A stretch of DNA of 64,000 nucleotides from Flavobacterium caseinilyticum (GTDB lineage Bacteria; Bacteroidota; Bacteroidia; Flavobacteriales; Flavobacteriaceae): contig NZ_SMFM01000003.1 in assembly GCF_004349085.1 (NCBI RefSeq), positions 124,001 through 188,000 on the forward strand, read 5' to 3'. Of this stretch, positions 51,616 to 60,833 are shown one piece after another. How positions within the stretch are numbered: the first letter of the stretch is position 1; every line of letters starts with the position of its first letter. The position numbers and the translations under genes were made by a program. A model generated the notes under the pieces. That model saw only the letters and a list, made by a program, of their open reading frames with translations. It ran no database searches and was not told the origin of the DNA.

Positions 51616-53204
51616 GCGACTTTCTAATCAAATCGACGATTACTTTATTCGTGCTACTGGCAGTGTATTATTTGTTTTTGGAAAAAGAAAAAATACACGT
51701 TTTCAATAGGTTTTACTTGTTGTTCAGTCTTGTTTTTTCAATTGTAATTCCATTTATAACTATTGAAGTGATTCAGGAAATAGCGCAACCTACAGTCAAT
51801 GCGGGAAATATCCAAATACTGCAAGGAAGCGCTGTAATCATGGAGGAAACTAACTATCTGGCAATAGGATTATGGAGTTTGTATGCTGTAGTAACACTCG
51901 TTTTGGCGGTACGTTTTTTCAGTAATATCATCAAGATTTCGTCTAAAATGAAGTCGAATACAGCAATTGATTACAAAAATGCTAAATTGATTTTGGTTCC
52001 CGAAAAAACGTTGCCGCATACTTTCCTGAATGCAATTTTCATTAACGAAGCGGAATACAACAACCGTGAAATTGAAGCTGAATTGTACACACACGAACTT
52101 ACGCATGTAACCCAAAAACACACTTTGGATATTTTATTCATCGAACTATTGAAAACCGTTTTTTGGTTCAACCCTATTTTTATTTTTTACAAAAAAGCCA
52201 TACAACTCAACCACGAATTTCTTGCCGATGAGAAAGTAGTGACCTCCTATAACAATGTTCCGTTCTACCAATCTTTATTACTATCGAAAGCGAACGAGAA
52301 CAAAACTTTTTACTTGGCCAGTAATTTGAATTATTTAATAACTAAAAAACGATTACTTATGATGACAAAAACCACATCAAAAAACATTTCAATACTTAAG
52401 AAAATAGCAATTGCTCCAGTACTTGCAATACTATTATTTTCTTTATGTACAGAAACTGTTGCAAGAGAAAAGAAAAATACTACAGTACAAAAGCAACCAA
52501 TTTTAAATAAGAAGATTGCAACTGCCAAAAGTGAATTGCAGCAAATTGAAAAGTCAGAAAAACGAAGCGACACCATCAAAAGAAAAAAACTAGAGGTAGT
52601 GAAAATTAAGAATGAAGATTTTACCAAAATTGGTAGTCTCTATTTTAATGATAAAGGCTCCATAGACATTAACGGTAATCCTGCAAATGACGGCTATATT
52701 TATATCAACAATGAGGTTCATTTTTATGTGACCAAAGGTAAAGAAAGAGAATACTACGACAGATATGGATTTAGAGTAAACAGCCAAGGAGTAAAAATAA
52801 ATAATGAAACAATTACTGTTTTAGAAAAAGACTATCAGGCGGAAGCTTCAAAATTGATCGCCAGCGATGAATTTGGAGACATTTATAATACTGCAGGAAT
52901 AACTACCAAACCTGATTTTCCAGGAGGAATTGGCGAATTTTATAAATTTGTGGGAACCAATTTTAATATTCCTTTAGATGCTGAAAAAAATAATGTTAAA
53001 GGAAAAGTCTACGTTACATTTATAGTTGAACTTGATGGCAGACTTACTAATATCAAAATCATAAGAGATATTGGATACGGAATTGGTACAGAGGTGGTTC
53101 GTGTTTTAGGTATATGTCCTAATTGGATTCCCGGTAAAATGAACGAGAAACCTGTGAGAGTAATGTACAGCTTACCAATCACAATTCAATCTGGAAAGGC
53201 GTAA
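51612..53204 (+). CDS. M56 (BlaR1-like) membrane metallopeptidase with C-terminal TonB domain
   Basis: A 530-residue inner-membrane protein. Helices lie near residues 6-20, 30-50 and 80-100, then the zinc peptidase motif HELTH (161-165) with downstream NHEFLADEKV, and a further helix near 263-280. The periplasmic part is lysine-rich, and the last 95 residues (KPDFPGGIGEFYKFVG to VMYSLPITI) form a TonB C-terminal-like domain. In Bacteroidota such M56-TonB fusions replace the penicillin-sensing domain of BlaR1, so the signal is probably not a beta-lactam. It likely inactivates the co-encoded BlaI-type repressor. Confidence 0.92.
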   Translation: MSDFLIKSTITLFVLLAVYYLFLEKEKIHVFNRFYLLFSLVFSIVIPFITIEVIQEIAQPTVNAGNIQILQGSAVIMEETNYLAIGLWSLYAVVTLVLAVRFFSNIIKISSKMKSNTAIDYKNAKLILVPEKTLPHTFLNAIFINEAEYNNREIEAELYTHELTHVTQKHTLDILFIELLKTVFWFNPIFIFYKKAIQLNHEFLADEKVVTSYNNVPFYQSLLLSKANENKTFYLASNLNYLITKKRLLMMTKTTSKNISILKKIAIAPVLAILLFSLCTETVAREKKNTTVQKQPILNKKIATAKSELQQIEKSEKRSDTIKRKKLEVVKIKNEDFTKIGSLYFNDKGSIDINGNPANDGYIYINNEVHFYVTKGKEREYYDRYGFRVNSQGVKINNETITVLEKDYQAEASKLIASDEFGDIYNTAGITTKPDFPGGIGEFYKFVGTNFNIPLDAEKNNVKGKVYVTFIVELDGRLTNIKIIRDIGYGIGTEVVRVLGICPNWIPGKMNEKPVRVMYSLPITIQSGKA

Positions 53205-53230
53205 TTGTAAAAAAGAAATCCGCTTCAAAG

Positions 53231-53330
53231 TAGACTGCCCCCAAAAAGTTAGACACTATTTGGGGGTATTTTTATGGAAAGAAAAGTCAGGTATGACTAT
53301 GCGTTTAAACTTGATGCGAAACTTTAATAC
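53231..53330 (+). mobile_element. left end of an IS3-family element (remnant)
   Basis: TAGACTGCCCCCAAAAAGTT is a typical IS3-group left end; CCCCCAAA and TTTGGGGG pair across it. An ATG at 53274 starts MERKVRYDYAFKL, the N-terminus of a flavobacterial IS3 orfA, but the frame stops after 17 codons. No right end or orfB is present. It cuts into what looks like the terminator of the M56 gene (AATCCGCTTCAAAG at 53217-53230, lacking its second arm). Confidence 0.7.
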
Positions 53331-53375
53331 CACTAAAACCCCACTATATCAAAACTGCTCTTGGTGGCTGTGTTT

Positions 53376-54176
53376 TTATTCAGTTGTCATTGTAAGTTTT
53401 TCCGCTTCCGTATTAAATTCTTCATCGATTTTATGTTGTTTCAGTTTCCATAACCAGTAAATACCACCTAAGGGAATTCCAAAAGTCCAAACTGAACCTA
53501 GAAACCCCATAAAACTAAAACTAATTCCAAAGAAAAATTGAAAATTTATAATTTTATATGAAAGTCCTTCAACAGCAGAATATGTAAAAGTTGGTGTGTT
53601 GAAAAATAATACAGCTAGATATTTTAACCATTTTTTCGATAATGTACTTTTCTTAATTTCTCGGATTACGTAAATATTGAATAATAGAACAGCTAATGGT
53701 AAAATTCCGAATAACCAAAATAGCATCATATTCGGCAAAGGAGATTTTACATCAAGAGTGTTTATGTTTATAATTTTTTTTGAATTGTCATCAAACAAAA
53801 CTTGAAAAACACCAAATTCTTTTCCATTTGAAAATTCTATTAATGCAAGTGTTGTATTGGGAGGAGTATTTTCGCTTTCAACTGTAGAACGCTTCTTTTC
53901 AGATTTCATTAATGAATATTCAAAATTATGACCAAAGTTCTTTTCTACTAAACCACGGAATTCTTCCAAACCTAATTTTAAAGTGTCAATATTTGTGTTT
54001 TTACCCATTTCACTTTCCAAAGCCATTTGAGAAACACATTTGTCATAGTCCTTTTTCATTAAGGTTTCCACAAATTCTTTTGTCTTATCTTTAAATGTAA
54101 AACTATCTTTAAGAAAATTACAACTCGCAAGAAGTGAAATTGTCAAAAGCAAAATTGAAATTCTAATTTTATTCAT
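53376..54176 (-). CDS. lipoprotein with C-terminal membrane helices, unknown
   Basis: Encodes 266 residues from the ATG at 54174-54176, chosen because it gives a clean lipobox (LLASC, Cys19); the longer frame adds 19 non-hydrophobic residues. The periplasmic part (about 20-140) has FKDKTKEFVETLMKKDYDKCVSQM and a beta-rich segment (TLALIEFSNGKEFGVFQVLF) recalling small stress or DUF3887-like domains. Three hydrophobic helices follow (about 148-170, 195-215, 225-250). A lipoprotein with several inner-membrane helices is unusual. It lies in the accessory patch; no family is certain. Confidence 0.65.
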   Translation of the reverse strand: MNKIRISILLLTISLLASCNFLKDSFTFKDKTKEFVETLMKKDYDKCVSQMALESEMGKNTNIDTLKLGLEEFRGLVEKNFGHNFEYSLMKSEKKRSTVESENTPPNTTLALIEFSNGKEFGVFQVLFDDNSKKIININTLDVKSPLPNMMLFWLFGILPLAVLLFNIYVIREIKKSTLSKKWLKYLAVLFFNTPTFTYSAVEGLSYKIINFQFFFGISFSFMGFLGSVWTFGIPLGGIYWLWKLKQHKIDEEFNTEAEKLTMTTE

Positions 54177-54354
54177 ATTTTCTGTTTTTTCTGTGTATTT
54201 TCTGTGGTAACATATCCACCAATTTTCCCGCACTACAAGCAGTTTGGGCTAAATCCAGCGTTATCTTTCGGATTTGCCAAATCTTCCAAATACAAAACCA
54301 ATTTCAAATAAAGCCTAATACCCAAATTGTTTGTAGCGTGTGTTACCTGCTGTT

Positions 54355-55539
54355 TCATTCTCCCAATATTTTCCCTCCTCTTTGCGATTTAAAAGTTCCG
54401 TTTTTTATAAGTTCGGTTATCGCTTTTGAGACAATTACGTTAGAAAGTCCTAATTCTTTAGCGGTTCGCTTATGTTGATTTTTTTGCCAAGGCTGTTCAG
54501 GAAGTTTAAGCTTTATCTTTTCTATTAAGTGTTTGTCCAAAAGAATTGGTTTGTTGGAATTTTGATTAGATATTTTTGATACAATTATTGCTTTAATTTT
54601 ACTTCTTTTAATTTCCGTTTCAACTATTGCGATATATGCCAAAATTTGCATTGCAGTTCCTGAAAGATAAAAAGTTGGTTTTTCAGGACTGTGAAAGACT
54701 TTTCTATCGAAAATATTATTAAACATATACAATGCATCTCCCGCCCAAAATTCATAATTAGATTCAAATATTGGTGTTGTTTTTTTAGAAAACTCTACTT
54801 CAATTTGACATTTTGCTTCAGGCTTTTTATTGTTTTTTTGCGTTGAAAAATTTTCTTTAGATCGATTTTTAACCTGTTCTAAAATTTCTTCAGAAAATTT
54901 TTTAAAATCTTCAAAACAGTTTTCAAGATAAAAATTCTCAACTGTTATGTTATGTCCTTGATAATTATATTTATCTCTATAAAATTGATCAGTTTTTCCT
55001 AGTCGATGAACTAAAAGATGTCTTCGTTGATGGTATTCCTCCATAACTTTGAATCCAGGGTAAATATTTGCAATATCAATTTTTAATGTTTTGTTATAAT
55101 ATTTTACAATTTCATTAAAACCACCGCTAGAAAGCCTCCTCAATTCTTTAGAAATAACGAGATTATAGATATCTGCTGTAGATTTTATTGAAAGCAAGTC
55201 TGACTGTTTAAATTCTAAAATAATATTTTCTTTTTTGAAAGGTTCTTTGTGAGAAATAAATATTTCACGGATTTGATCGATTAGAAAAACTTCTAAAGCA
55301 GAAACAAAACGTACAAATACAATTTCTGCTAAATTTTTTTGATTTTCACTTACTACTCCTTTAACTTTACTTTTGTAAAAAGTTGGAGGATTTACTTCTA
55401 TGTCAATTTCGATTAAATCATCTTTCTTTTTTCGCCATTGATACAAAAAATAGTCAGTTTGGTCGTAAGCATATAAGCTCGACCTGTAAAAATTAATTAG
55501 TGTATTTAACTCGCTAATAAATTGTTGATGTGTTCTCAT
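54355..55539 (-). CDS. HEPN-domain protein with C-terminal winged HTH
   Basis: A 394-residue cytoplasmic protein. Residues about 65-215 are all-helical and carry HQRRHLLVHRLG, in which Arg173-x4-His178 fits the Rx4-6H motif of catalytically active HEPN ribonucleases. The middle (about 220-350) is lysine-rich, then a beta/helix segment (IFESNYEFWAGDALYMFN). The end (about 358-394) looks like a winged helix (RTAKELGLSNVIVSKAITEL). HEPN proteins often act in defence or toxin systems; here no antitoxin or nucleotidyltransferase partner is adjacent. It lies between an IS remnant and a structured repeat, in a patch that differs between strains by inference. Confidence 0.6.
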   Translation of the reverse strand: MRTHQQFISELNTLINFYRSSLYAYDQTDYFLYQWRKKKDDLIEIDIEVNPPTFYKSKVKGVVSENQKNLAEIVFVRFVSALEVFLIDQIREIFISHKEPFKKENIILEFKQSDLLSIKSTADIYNLVISKELRRLSSGGFNEIVKYYNKTLKIDIANIYPGFKVMEEYHQRRHLLVHRLGKTDQFYRDKYNYQGHNITVENFYLENCFEDFKKFSEEILEQVKNRSKENFSTQKNNKKPEAKCQIEVEFSKKTTPIFESNYEFWAGDALYMFNNIFDRKVFHSPEKPTFYLSGTAMQILAYIAIVETEIKRSKIKAIIVSKISNQNSNKPILLDKHLIEKIKLKLPEQPWQKNQHKRTAKELGLSNVIVSKAITELIKNGTFKSQRGGKILGE

Positions 55540-55698
55540 TTTTTTTTAGAAATGGCAGGTAACTTGTATATAGACGAAACAAACCTTCACATATACAACA
55601 AAATTGGGTAGATTGGCGAAGATTTGTTTCGCTTTACCTGATTTCAAATATATTAAAATTTTCTTACAATTCAGTAAAAAAAGGCGCGTCATTGGAAT

Positions 55699-55823
55699 GC
55701 GTTGCGTGAGGGATGGCAGCGAAAATGCTTTATGTTTTTTCTTTAAAAACATAAAGATTGCAGCGAACAGCCCGACCCGAAGTTGTGAGGAGGAACGACG
55801 AAGCAATTTGCAGGGTCACGCCC
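55699..55823 (-). repeat. structured intergenic element, copy C
   Basis: On the minus strand it starts GGGCGTGACCC, continues through GGGTCGGGCTGTTCGCTGC to AATCTTTATG, a hairpin formed by ATGTTTTT and AAAAACAT, then AAAGCATTTTCGCTGCCATC and CCTCACGCAACGC. It shares its plan with copies A and B. It occupies most of the 380-bp gap upstream of the HEPN gene. Frames that are open here are by-products of the element. Confidence 0.75.
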
Positions 55824-55866
55824 ATACTTTGGCTACGCTCAGCATAAATAAAGAATTTCAAAAAAC

Positions 55867-55892
55867 AAATCCGCTTCAAGAGGAGCGGATTT
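55867..55892 (-). terminator. terminator of saccharopine dehydrogenase-like gene
   Basis: AAATCCGCT (55867-55875) pairs with AGCGGATTT (55884-55892); an A-rich tract to the left gives a U run on the minus strand. Confidence 0.8.
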
Positions 55893-55919
55893 ATCAAACT
55901 AAAAATCTAAAAAAAACTA

Positions 55920-57290
55920 CTAACTAAACTCTTTATCCGGATTGTATCCTAAATACGGCATGGATTGTTCCTTGAAAACAACGCCGTATTCTTCTAATTC
56001 TTTCAAAATAGGCTCATAAACTTCCTTACGAATGGGCAATTGCACTCCCGGAGTTGTGATTTTACCATTCAAGATTAATAAGGTCGCCATTGCAACGGGT
56101 AAACCCACTGTTTTTGCCATGGCTGTATAGGTTTGATCGTCACCAATACAAACCATTTTGGAATCTATTTGTTCTTTTTTGCCATTGAATTCGTATCCAA
56201 ATTTGTGATACATGACAATCATATCTTTATCATCTTGCTGAAGTGTCCAACTATCCGTCAATATTTTTTCCAGAATTTGTGCCGGAGTAGCATTTTTCAA
56301 ACCTACTTTCTTGTTTGGATTGAACAAATCGAGTTCCAATAATTTGTCCCACATGATATCGTCTTGGTCAATCTTGAGAATCAAACGGGTTTTAATTTCT
56401 ACTGAATCCGTGGGATGATATGGCAGGAAAGAATTCACAAATTCCCTGTAACTCATGTTCTCCGAATCCTCCATAACGTAACTGTCATCCGTCATTCCTA
56501 ATTGCACAAACATATTCCACGCTTTCGAGAATCCCACTCTTCGGATCGTTCCTCTGTATAACGTAAGTACATTATCTAAACCATACACACTGCGGTATTT
56601 CAACGAATCGCGATTCGAATAGCCTTCAAATCGACCATATCCTTCCACTTGCAAAAACTCGGTTCTGCGAAACAAATTACAGTACGGAATGTATTTATAA
56701 GTCCCTTCCTGAATAAACTTGGCAGCGCCACCCTGACCCGCAAGAACTACATTGCGTGGTGCCCAGGTAAATTTATAATTCCAAAGATTCGTATCGGATT
56801 CCGGAGCTACAAGTCCGCCACAAAAGGATTCGAATAAAATCATCTCACCGCCTTTTTCCTTAATCTCATCAATCACTTTCATCGCACTCATGTGGTCAAT
56901 GCCTGGATCAAGTCCAATTTCATTCATGAAAATTAGATTATTTTCCTTTGCGGCAGCATCTAATTCCTGCATGGCATCACTCACATAAGAAGCGGTAACT
57001 AAGTGTTTTTTATAAATAATACAATCTTTGGCCACCTGAATATGCAAATGAGCCGGCAACATCGAGATGACAATATCAGCAATTTGCACGGCTTTTTTTC
57101 TTTGATCTTCATCAAAAATATCTAAGGCAATTGCCGTTGCATTGGGGTGATTGTTTGTCTTTTTTTGGGCTAAAGCCAAAGACAAATCACCAATAACAAG
57201 ATGCAAATCCTCTTTTTCAGATTTATTTAAAAGATACTGAATCAAAGATGAAGCTGATCTTCCTGCCCCAATGATTAAAATTGTTCTCAT
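55920..57290 (-). CDS. saccharopine dehydrogenase-family protein
   Basis: Encodes 456 residues from the ATG at 57288-57290; the seven extra residues of the longer frame precede the conserved start MRTILIIGAGRSASSLIQYL. This is a Rossmann NAD(P)-binding fold, with VTASYVSDAMQELDAAAKEN and the family motif GLDPGIDHMSAMKVIDEI, then a saccharopine dehydrogenase C-terminal domain (SFCGGLVAPESDTNLWNYKFTW). In eukaryotes the family forms or cleaves saccharopine in lysine metabolism. Bacterial members may act in lysine breakdown or polyamine synthesis; the exact reaction is not fixed by context. Confidence 0.85.
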   Translation of the reverse strand: MRTILIIGAGRSASSLIQYLLNKSEKEDLHLVIGDLSLALAQKKTNNHPNATAIALDIFDEDQRKKAVQIADIVISMLPAHLHIQVAKDCIIYKKHLVTASYVSDAMQELDAAAKENNLIFMNEIGLDPGIDHMSAMKVIDEIKEKGGEMILFESFCGGLVAPESDTNLWNYKFTWAPRNVVLAGQGGAAKFIQEGTYKYIPYCNLFRRTEFLQVEGYGRFEGYSNRDSLKYRSVYGLDNVLTLYRGTIRRVGFSKAWNMFVQLGMTDDSYVMEDSENMSYREFVNSFLPYHPTDSVEIKTRLILKIDQDDIMWDKLLELDLFNPNKKVGLKNATPAQILEKILTDSWTLQQDDKDMIVMYHKFGYEFNGKKEQIDSKMVCIGDDQTYTAMAKTVGLPVAMATLLILNGKITTPGVQLPIRKEVYEPILKELEEYGVVFKEQSMPYLGYNPDKEFS

Positions 57291-57443
57291 TTTTATATAT
57301 TTATAACACAAACATACAAAAATGTTGTATTTATAACAAATTGAAGTGAAATATTTTGGATAAAGAAAAAAGCATTCCTAGTATTTAACCTTAACAAAAT
57401 AAAACAATAGTTGTAAATACTTTTAATTTCATTTGAGATGAAA

Positions 57444-57451
57444 TACTTTTG
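57444..57451 (+). promoter_or_regulatory. -7 box of DUF423 gene
   Basis: TACTTTTG matches TAnnTTTG; the start would lie about 12 nt before the ATG. Confidence 0.6.
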
Positions 57452-57468
57452 CAGTAAAGACAAGCAAA

Positions 57469-57861
57469 ATGAAAAAGAAGTTACTTTCAACAGCCGCCAT
57501 TCTAGGCATGATCGCTATAATTTTGGGTGCTTTTGGAGCACATGCTCTAAAAAAAGTACTCTCTGTGGAGCAATTAGTGACTTTTGAAACCGGTGTACGC
57601 TACCAAATGTACCATGCGTTGTTTTTACTATTAATAGGGATGCTGGACAACATCACTGAAAAAGCAAAAAAAACTATCTACTATTTGGTCATTTTGGGTG
57701 TAATTTTATTCTCAGGCTCGATTTATTTATTGGCTACAAACGACCTGACATCTTTTGATTTTAAAACAATTGGATTTTTGACACCCATCGGTGGACTACT
57801 GTTAATAGTAGCTTGGGGCGTTTTACTAGTATCATCTTTAAATAAAAATTCACAAAATTAA
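57469..57861 (+). CDS. DUF423 membrane protein (YwdK/YgdD-like)
   Basis: A 130-residue protein with four membrane helices. The DUF423 signature is clear: GMIAIILGAFGAHALKKVLS near the N-terminus, FETGVRYQMYHALFLLLIG, LFSGSIYLLA and TPIGGLLLIVAWGVL. Its function is unknown in all bacteria. It precedes pckA, which has its own promoter, so they are probably separate units. Confidence 0.92.
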   Translation: MKKKLLSTAAILGMIAIILGAFGAHALKKVLSVEQLVTFETGVRYQMYHALFLLLIGMLDNITEKAKKTIYYLVILGVILFSGSIYLLATNDLTSFDFKTIGFLTPIGGLLLIVAWGVLLVSSLNKNSQN

Positions 57862-57892
57862 AAGAATCAAAGGCTAACTGAAATATAATTTC

Positions 57893-57900
57893 TACTTTTG
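57893..57900 (+). promoter_or_regulatory. -7 box of pckA
   Basis: TACTTTTG matches TAnnTTTG, 34 bp before the start codon. Confidence 0.6.
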
Positions 57901-57934
57901 CAGTCTATAAAAAAGTAACTACAACAATAAATTT

Positions 57935-59536
57935 ATGGACAATAGCACGCTTTCCTCGCAATCGATTTCGTTAAAAGAATTAGGAATTGAAAATGCCAAA
58001 ATTCATTACCAGTTATCTCCTGAAGAATTACACGATATAACGGTAAGCGAAGGACAAGGAGTTGAAATTTCAAATGGAGCTTTAGCTGTTAATACCGGAG
58101 AGTACACCGGACGATCGCCACAAGACCGATATATTGTAAAAGACAGTATTAGTGAAGATCAAGTTTGGTGGGGGAAGGTAAACATCCCTTTTGAACCAGC
58201 AGCATTTGACACATTATATAATAAGGTTACTGCTTATTTATCCAATAAAGAAGTATATGTAAGAGATTCTTATGTGTGTTCTGACCCAAACTACCGATTA
58301 AATGTTAGGGTAATTACAGAAACTCCTTGGGCAAATTTATTTTGCTACAATATGTTTTTGAGACCAGAAATGGAAGAATTAGCAAACTTCGCTCCTGAAT
58401 GGACTTTACTTTGTGTGCCAAGTTTTATGGCAGATCCTGCGGTAGACGGAACACGTCAAAGCAATTTTGCAATTCTTGATTTTACCAGAAAAATTGTTTT
58501 AATAGGCGGAACTGGATATACAGGTGAAATGAAAAAGGGAATTTTCTCTGCTTTGAATTTCATTTTACCCGTTTTCAAAAATACGTTACCAATGCACTGT
58601 AGTGCCAATGTTGGAAAAGATGGTGATACTGCAATTTTCTTTGGATTATCAGGAACCGGAAAAACAACTTTGTCAGCAGATCCAAACAGAAAATTAATTG
58701 GTGACGATGAACATGGCTGGACAAATGAAAACACAGTATTCAACTTTGAAGGAGGTTGTTATGCTAAAGTGATCAACCTTTCGGAAGAAAATGAACCAGA
58801 CATTTTTCGAGCTATAAAAAAAGGAGCAATCCTTGAAAATGTGATCATTAATAAGGACACCAATGAAGTTGATTTTGAAGATATCTCTATCACTCAAAAC
58901 ACCCGAGTGAGTTATCCTATTTTTCATATTGACAACATACAGCCGGGTTCTATTGGTAAAAACCCGAAAAACATCTTTTTCTTAACGGCCGATTCATTCG
59001 GAATATTGCCTCCAATTTCGAAACTGACTCCAGGACAGGCTGCTTACCATTTTATTTCCGGTTACACAGCAAAAGTAGCGGGTACCGAAGCTGGAATTAC
59101 AGAACCTCAGCCTAATTTTTCGGCTTGTTTTGGCGCACCTTTTATGCCATTACACCCAACAAAATATGCTGAAATGTTGAGTAAGAAAATGAAAGATGCC
59201 AATGTAAAAGTTTGGTTAATCAATACAGGTTGGACAGGTGGACCTTACGGAATAGGAAGCCGCATGAAATTAAAATACACGCGCGCCATGATAACCGCTG
59301 CCTTAAACGGAGAACTGGACGATGTGACTTACGAAAATCATAAGGTATTTGGAATTGCAAAACCGCAAACCTGTCCAGATGTTCCTAGCGAAATATTAAA
59401 TCCTAGAAACACGTGGGAAGATCCAGAACTATACGATAAAAAAGCAATTGAATTAGCTGAAAAATTCAAAGCTAATTTTGCCAAATTTGAAGAATTTGCT
59501 AATGCTGAAATTATGGCAGGAGCTCCTTTAGCTTAA
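57935..59536 (+). CDS. pckA: phosphoenolpyruvate carboxykinase (ATP)
   Basis: Interconverts oxaloacetate and phosphoenolpyruvate using ATP/ADP, the entry to gluconeogenesis. The 533-residue length fits the ATP-dependent form. Motifs are TGEYTGRSPQDRYIV, the kinase-1a loop GLSGTGKTTLSADP near residue 237, the metal-binding IGDDEHGW and NFEGGCYAK, and NTGWTGGPYGIGSRMKL. Together with acs and the carboxylate importer elsewhere in the window it fits growth on acetate or amino acids. A terminator follows. Confidence 0.96.
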   Translation: MDNSTLSSQSISLKELGIENAKIHYQLSPEELHDITVSEGQGVEISNGALAVNTGEYTGRSPQDRYIVKDSISEDQVWWGKVNIPFEPAAFDTLYNKVTAYLSNKEVYVRDSYVCSDPNYRLNVRVITETPWANLFCYNMFLRPEMEELANFAPEWTLLCVPSFMADPAVDGTRQSNFAILDFTRKIVLIGGTGYTGEMKKGIFSALNFILPVFKNTLPMHCSANVGKDGDTAIFFGLSGTGKTTLSADPNRKLIGDDEHGWTNENTVFNFEGGCYAKVINLSEENEPDIFRAIKKGAILENVIINKDTNEVDFEDISITQNTRVSYPIFHIDNIQPGSIGKNPKNIFFLTADSFGILPPISKLTPGQAAYHFISGYTAKVAGTEAGITEPQPNFSACFGAPFMPLHPTKYAEMLSKKMKDANVKVWLINTGWTGGPYGIGSRMKLKYTRAMITAALNGELDDVTYENHKVFGIAKPQTCPDVPSEILNPRNTWEDPELYDKKAIELAEKFKANFAKFEEFANAEIMAGAPLA

Positions 59537-59559
59537 GTTAATTATAATTCAAAAACCTG

Positions 59560-59592
59560 TAGAGCCGTTCGTAAAGAGCGGCTCTATTTTTT
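59560..59592 (+). terminator. terminator of pckA
   Basis: TAGAGCCG (59560-59567) pairs with CGGCTCTA (59579-59586), followed by Ts. Confidence 0.9.
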
Positions 59593-59721
59593 TATATAAA
59601 AGGCTAAATAAAAACATATCAGCCCTATATAACAATTTTCATTTTTTGGCGTTAAATTTGCAATTATCAATCACCCGAGCTGGAATAGCAAACTGGCGAA
59701 GCAATCAAAAAATCATCAATC

Positions 59722-60822
59722 ATGTTAAAACAATTTTTCATCCTTTGTTCTGGAGCCGATAAAGACTTACTTGAAGGCTGTTCCGAAGGCGAACAAACCA
59801 AATATGTAGGTATTGGCGCCACCGTTTTTTTTACCGCGGTCATGGCTTTTCTTGCCAGTTCGTATGCACTGTTCACCGTCTTTGACAGCATATATCCCTC
59901 AGTTGCATTTGGTATTGTTTGGAGTTTACTTATTTTCAATCTGGACCGTTTTATTGTTTCCACCATTCGTAAAAGAGATAAAACAGGAAGTGAATTCCTG
60001 CAGGCAACTCCCCGAATTATTTTAGCGGTAATTATTGCAATAGTAATTTCCAAGCCATTAGAAATTAAAATCTTCGAAAAAGAAATCAATACCGTTTTGT
60101 TGAAAGAGAAAAATGCGATGGCTTTGAATAATAAAAAAGAAGTAGCGAATTATTTCAAATCCGATTTGGATAAAAATAAAACAGAAATCGATAAACTAAA
60201 ATCGGAAATCACAAACAAAGAGAAAGAAGTAAATACGCTGTATGAAACCTATATCACCGAAGCCGAAGGAACCGCTGGAACCAAAAAATTAGGTAAAGGT
60301 CCTGTTTTTAAAGAAAAAATTGCCAAACATGATTTGGCTAAACAAGAACTGGATACTTTACAAAAAACCAACTTGGCTAAAATTGCCGAAATGGAGAAAA
60401 ATACCAAAACCCTGCAAACAGATTTAGACAAGAAAGTTATCGAAACCCAACCTATTATTGATGGATTTGACGGTTTAATGGCACGAATCAATGCCTTGGA
60501 TAAATTACCGTGGCTGCCTTCGTTTTTTATCATGCTCTTGTTTTTAGCTATTGAAACTTCTCCTATTATTGCCAAACTTCTATCTCCAAAAGGGGAATAT
60601 GATTATAAACTGGAAGATTTGGAAACAGCTTTGAAAGCAACTATCGAACAAGACAAATACCAACGTACTTTATTGGTAAAAACTAGTGCTACAATGCACG
60701 ATAAAGTATACGGAGATATTGCTGACGATAAAAAACTTTATGATTTACAGCGGAAAAACGCTACTGATTTATTAGAATTACAATCCAATAATTTTGTAGA
60801 AAAGCAGAAAAGAACGCTTTAA
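59722..60822 (+). CDS. DUF4407 membrane protein
   Basis: A 366-residue protein matching DUF4407: an N-terminal FFILCSGADKDLLEGCSEGEQTKYVGIGATVFFT, two membrane helices (about 27-50 and 60-75) plus one near 95-112. A long coiled-coil region (about 130-265, KTEIDKLKSEITNKEKEV) is next, then a fourth helix (about 270-290, LPSFFIMLLFLAIETSPI). The family has no known function. It is a single gene converging on a PH-like protein gene. Confidence 0.88.
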   Translation: MLKQFFILCSGADKDLLEGCSEGEQTKYVGIGATVFFTAVMAFLASSYALFTVFDSIYPSVAFGIVWSLLIFNLDRFIVSTIRKRDKTGSEFLQATPRIILAVIIAIVISKPLEIKIFEKEINTVLLKEKNAMALNNKKEVANYFKSDLDKNKTEIDKLKSEITNKEKEVNTLYETYITEAEGTAGTKKLGKGPVFKEKIAKHDLAKQELDTLQKTNLAKIAEMEKNTKTLQTDLDKKVIETQPIIDGFDGLMARINALDKLPWLPSFFIMLLFLAIETSPIIAKLLSPKGEYDYKLEDLETALKATIEQDKYQRTLLVKTSATMHDKVYGDIADDKKLYDLQRKNATDLLELQSNNFVEKQKRTL

Positions 60823-60833
60823 GTCAAAGGTTA

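Noticed and set aside
51612..53204. Calling the M56 operon a beta-lactam resistance system
   Set aside because: The sensor carries a TonB-like domain instead of a penicillin-binding domain, and no beta-lactamase gene is nearby.
54177..54233. Longer start for the lipoprotein gene at 53376
   Set aside because: It would bury the signal peptide behind 19 polar residues.
55546..55927. Open frames of 86 and 107 codons on both strands
   Set aside because: They coincide with structured element C and a terminator, and their protein sequences show no domain or normal composition.
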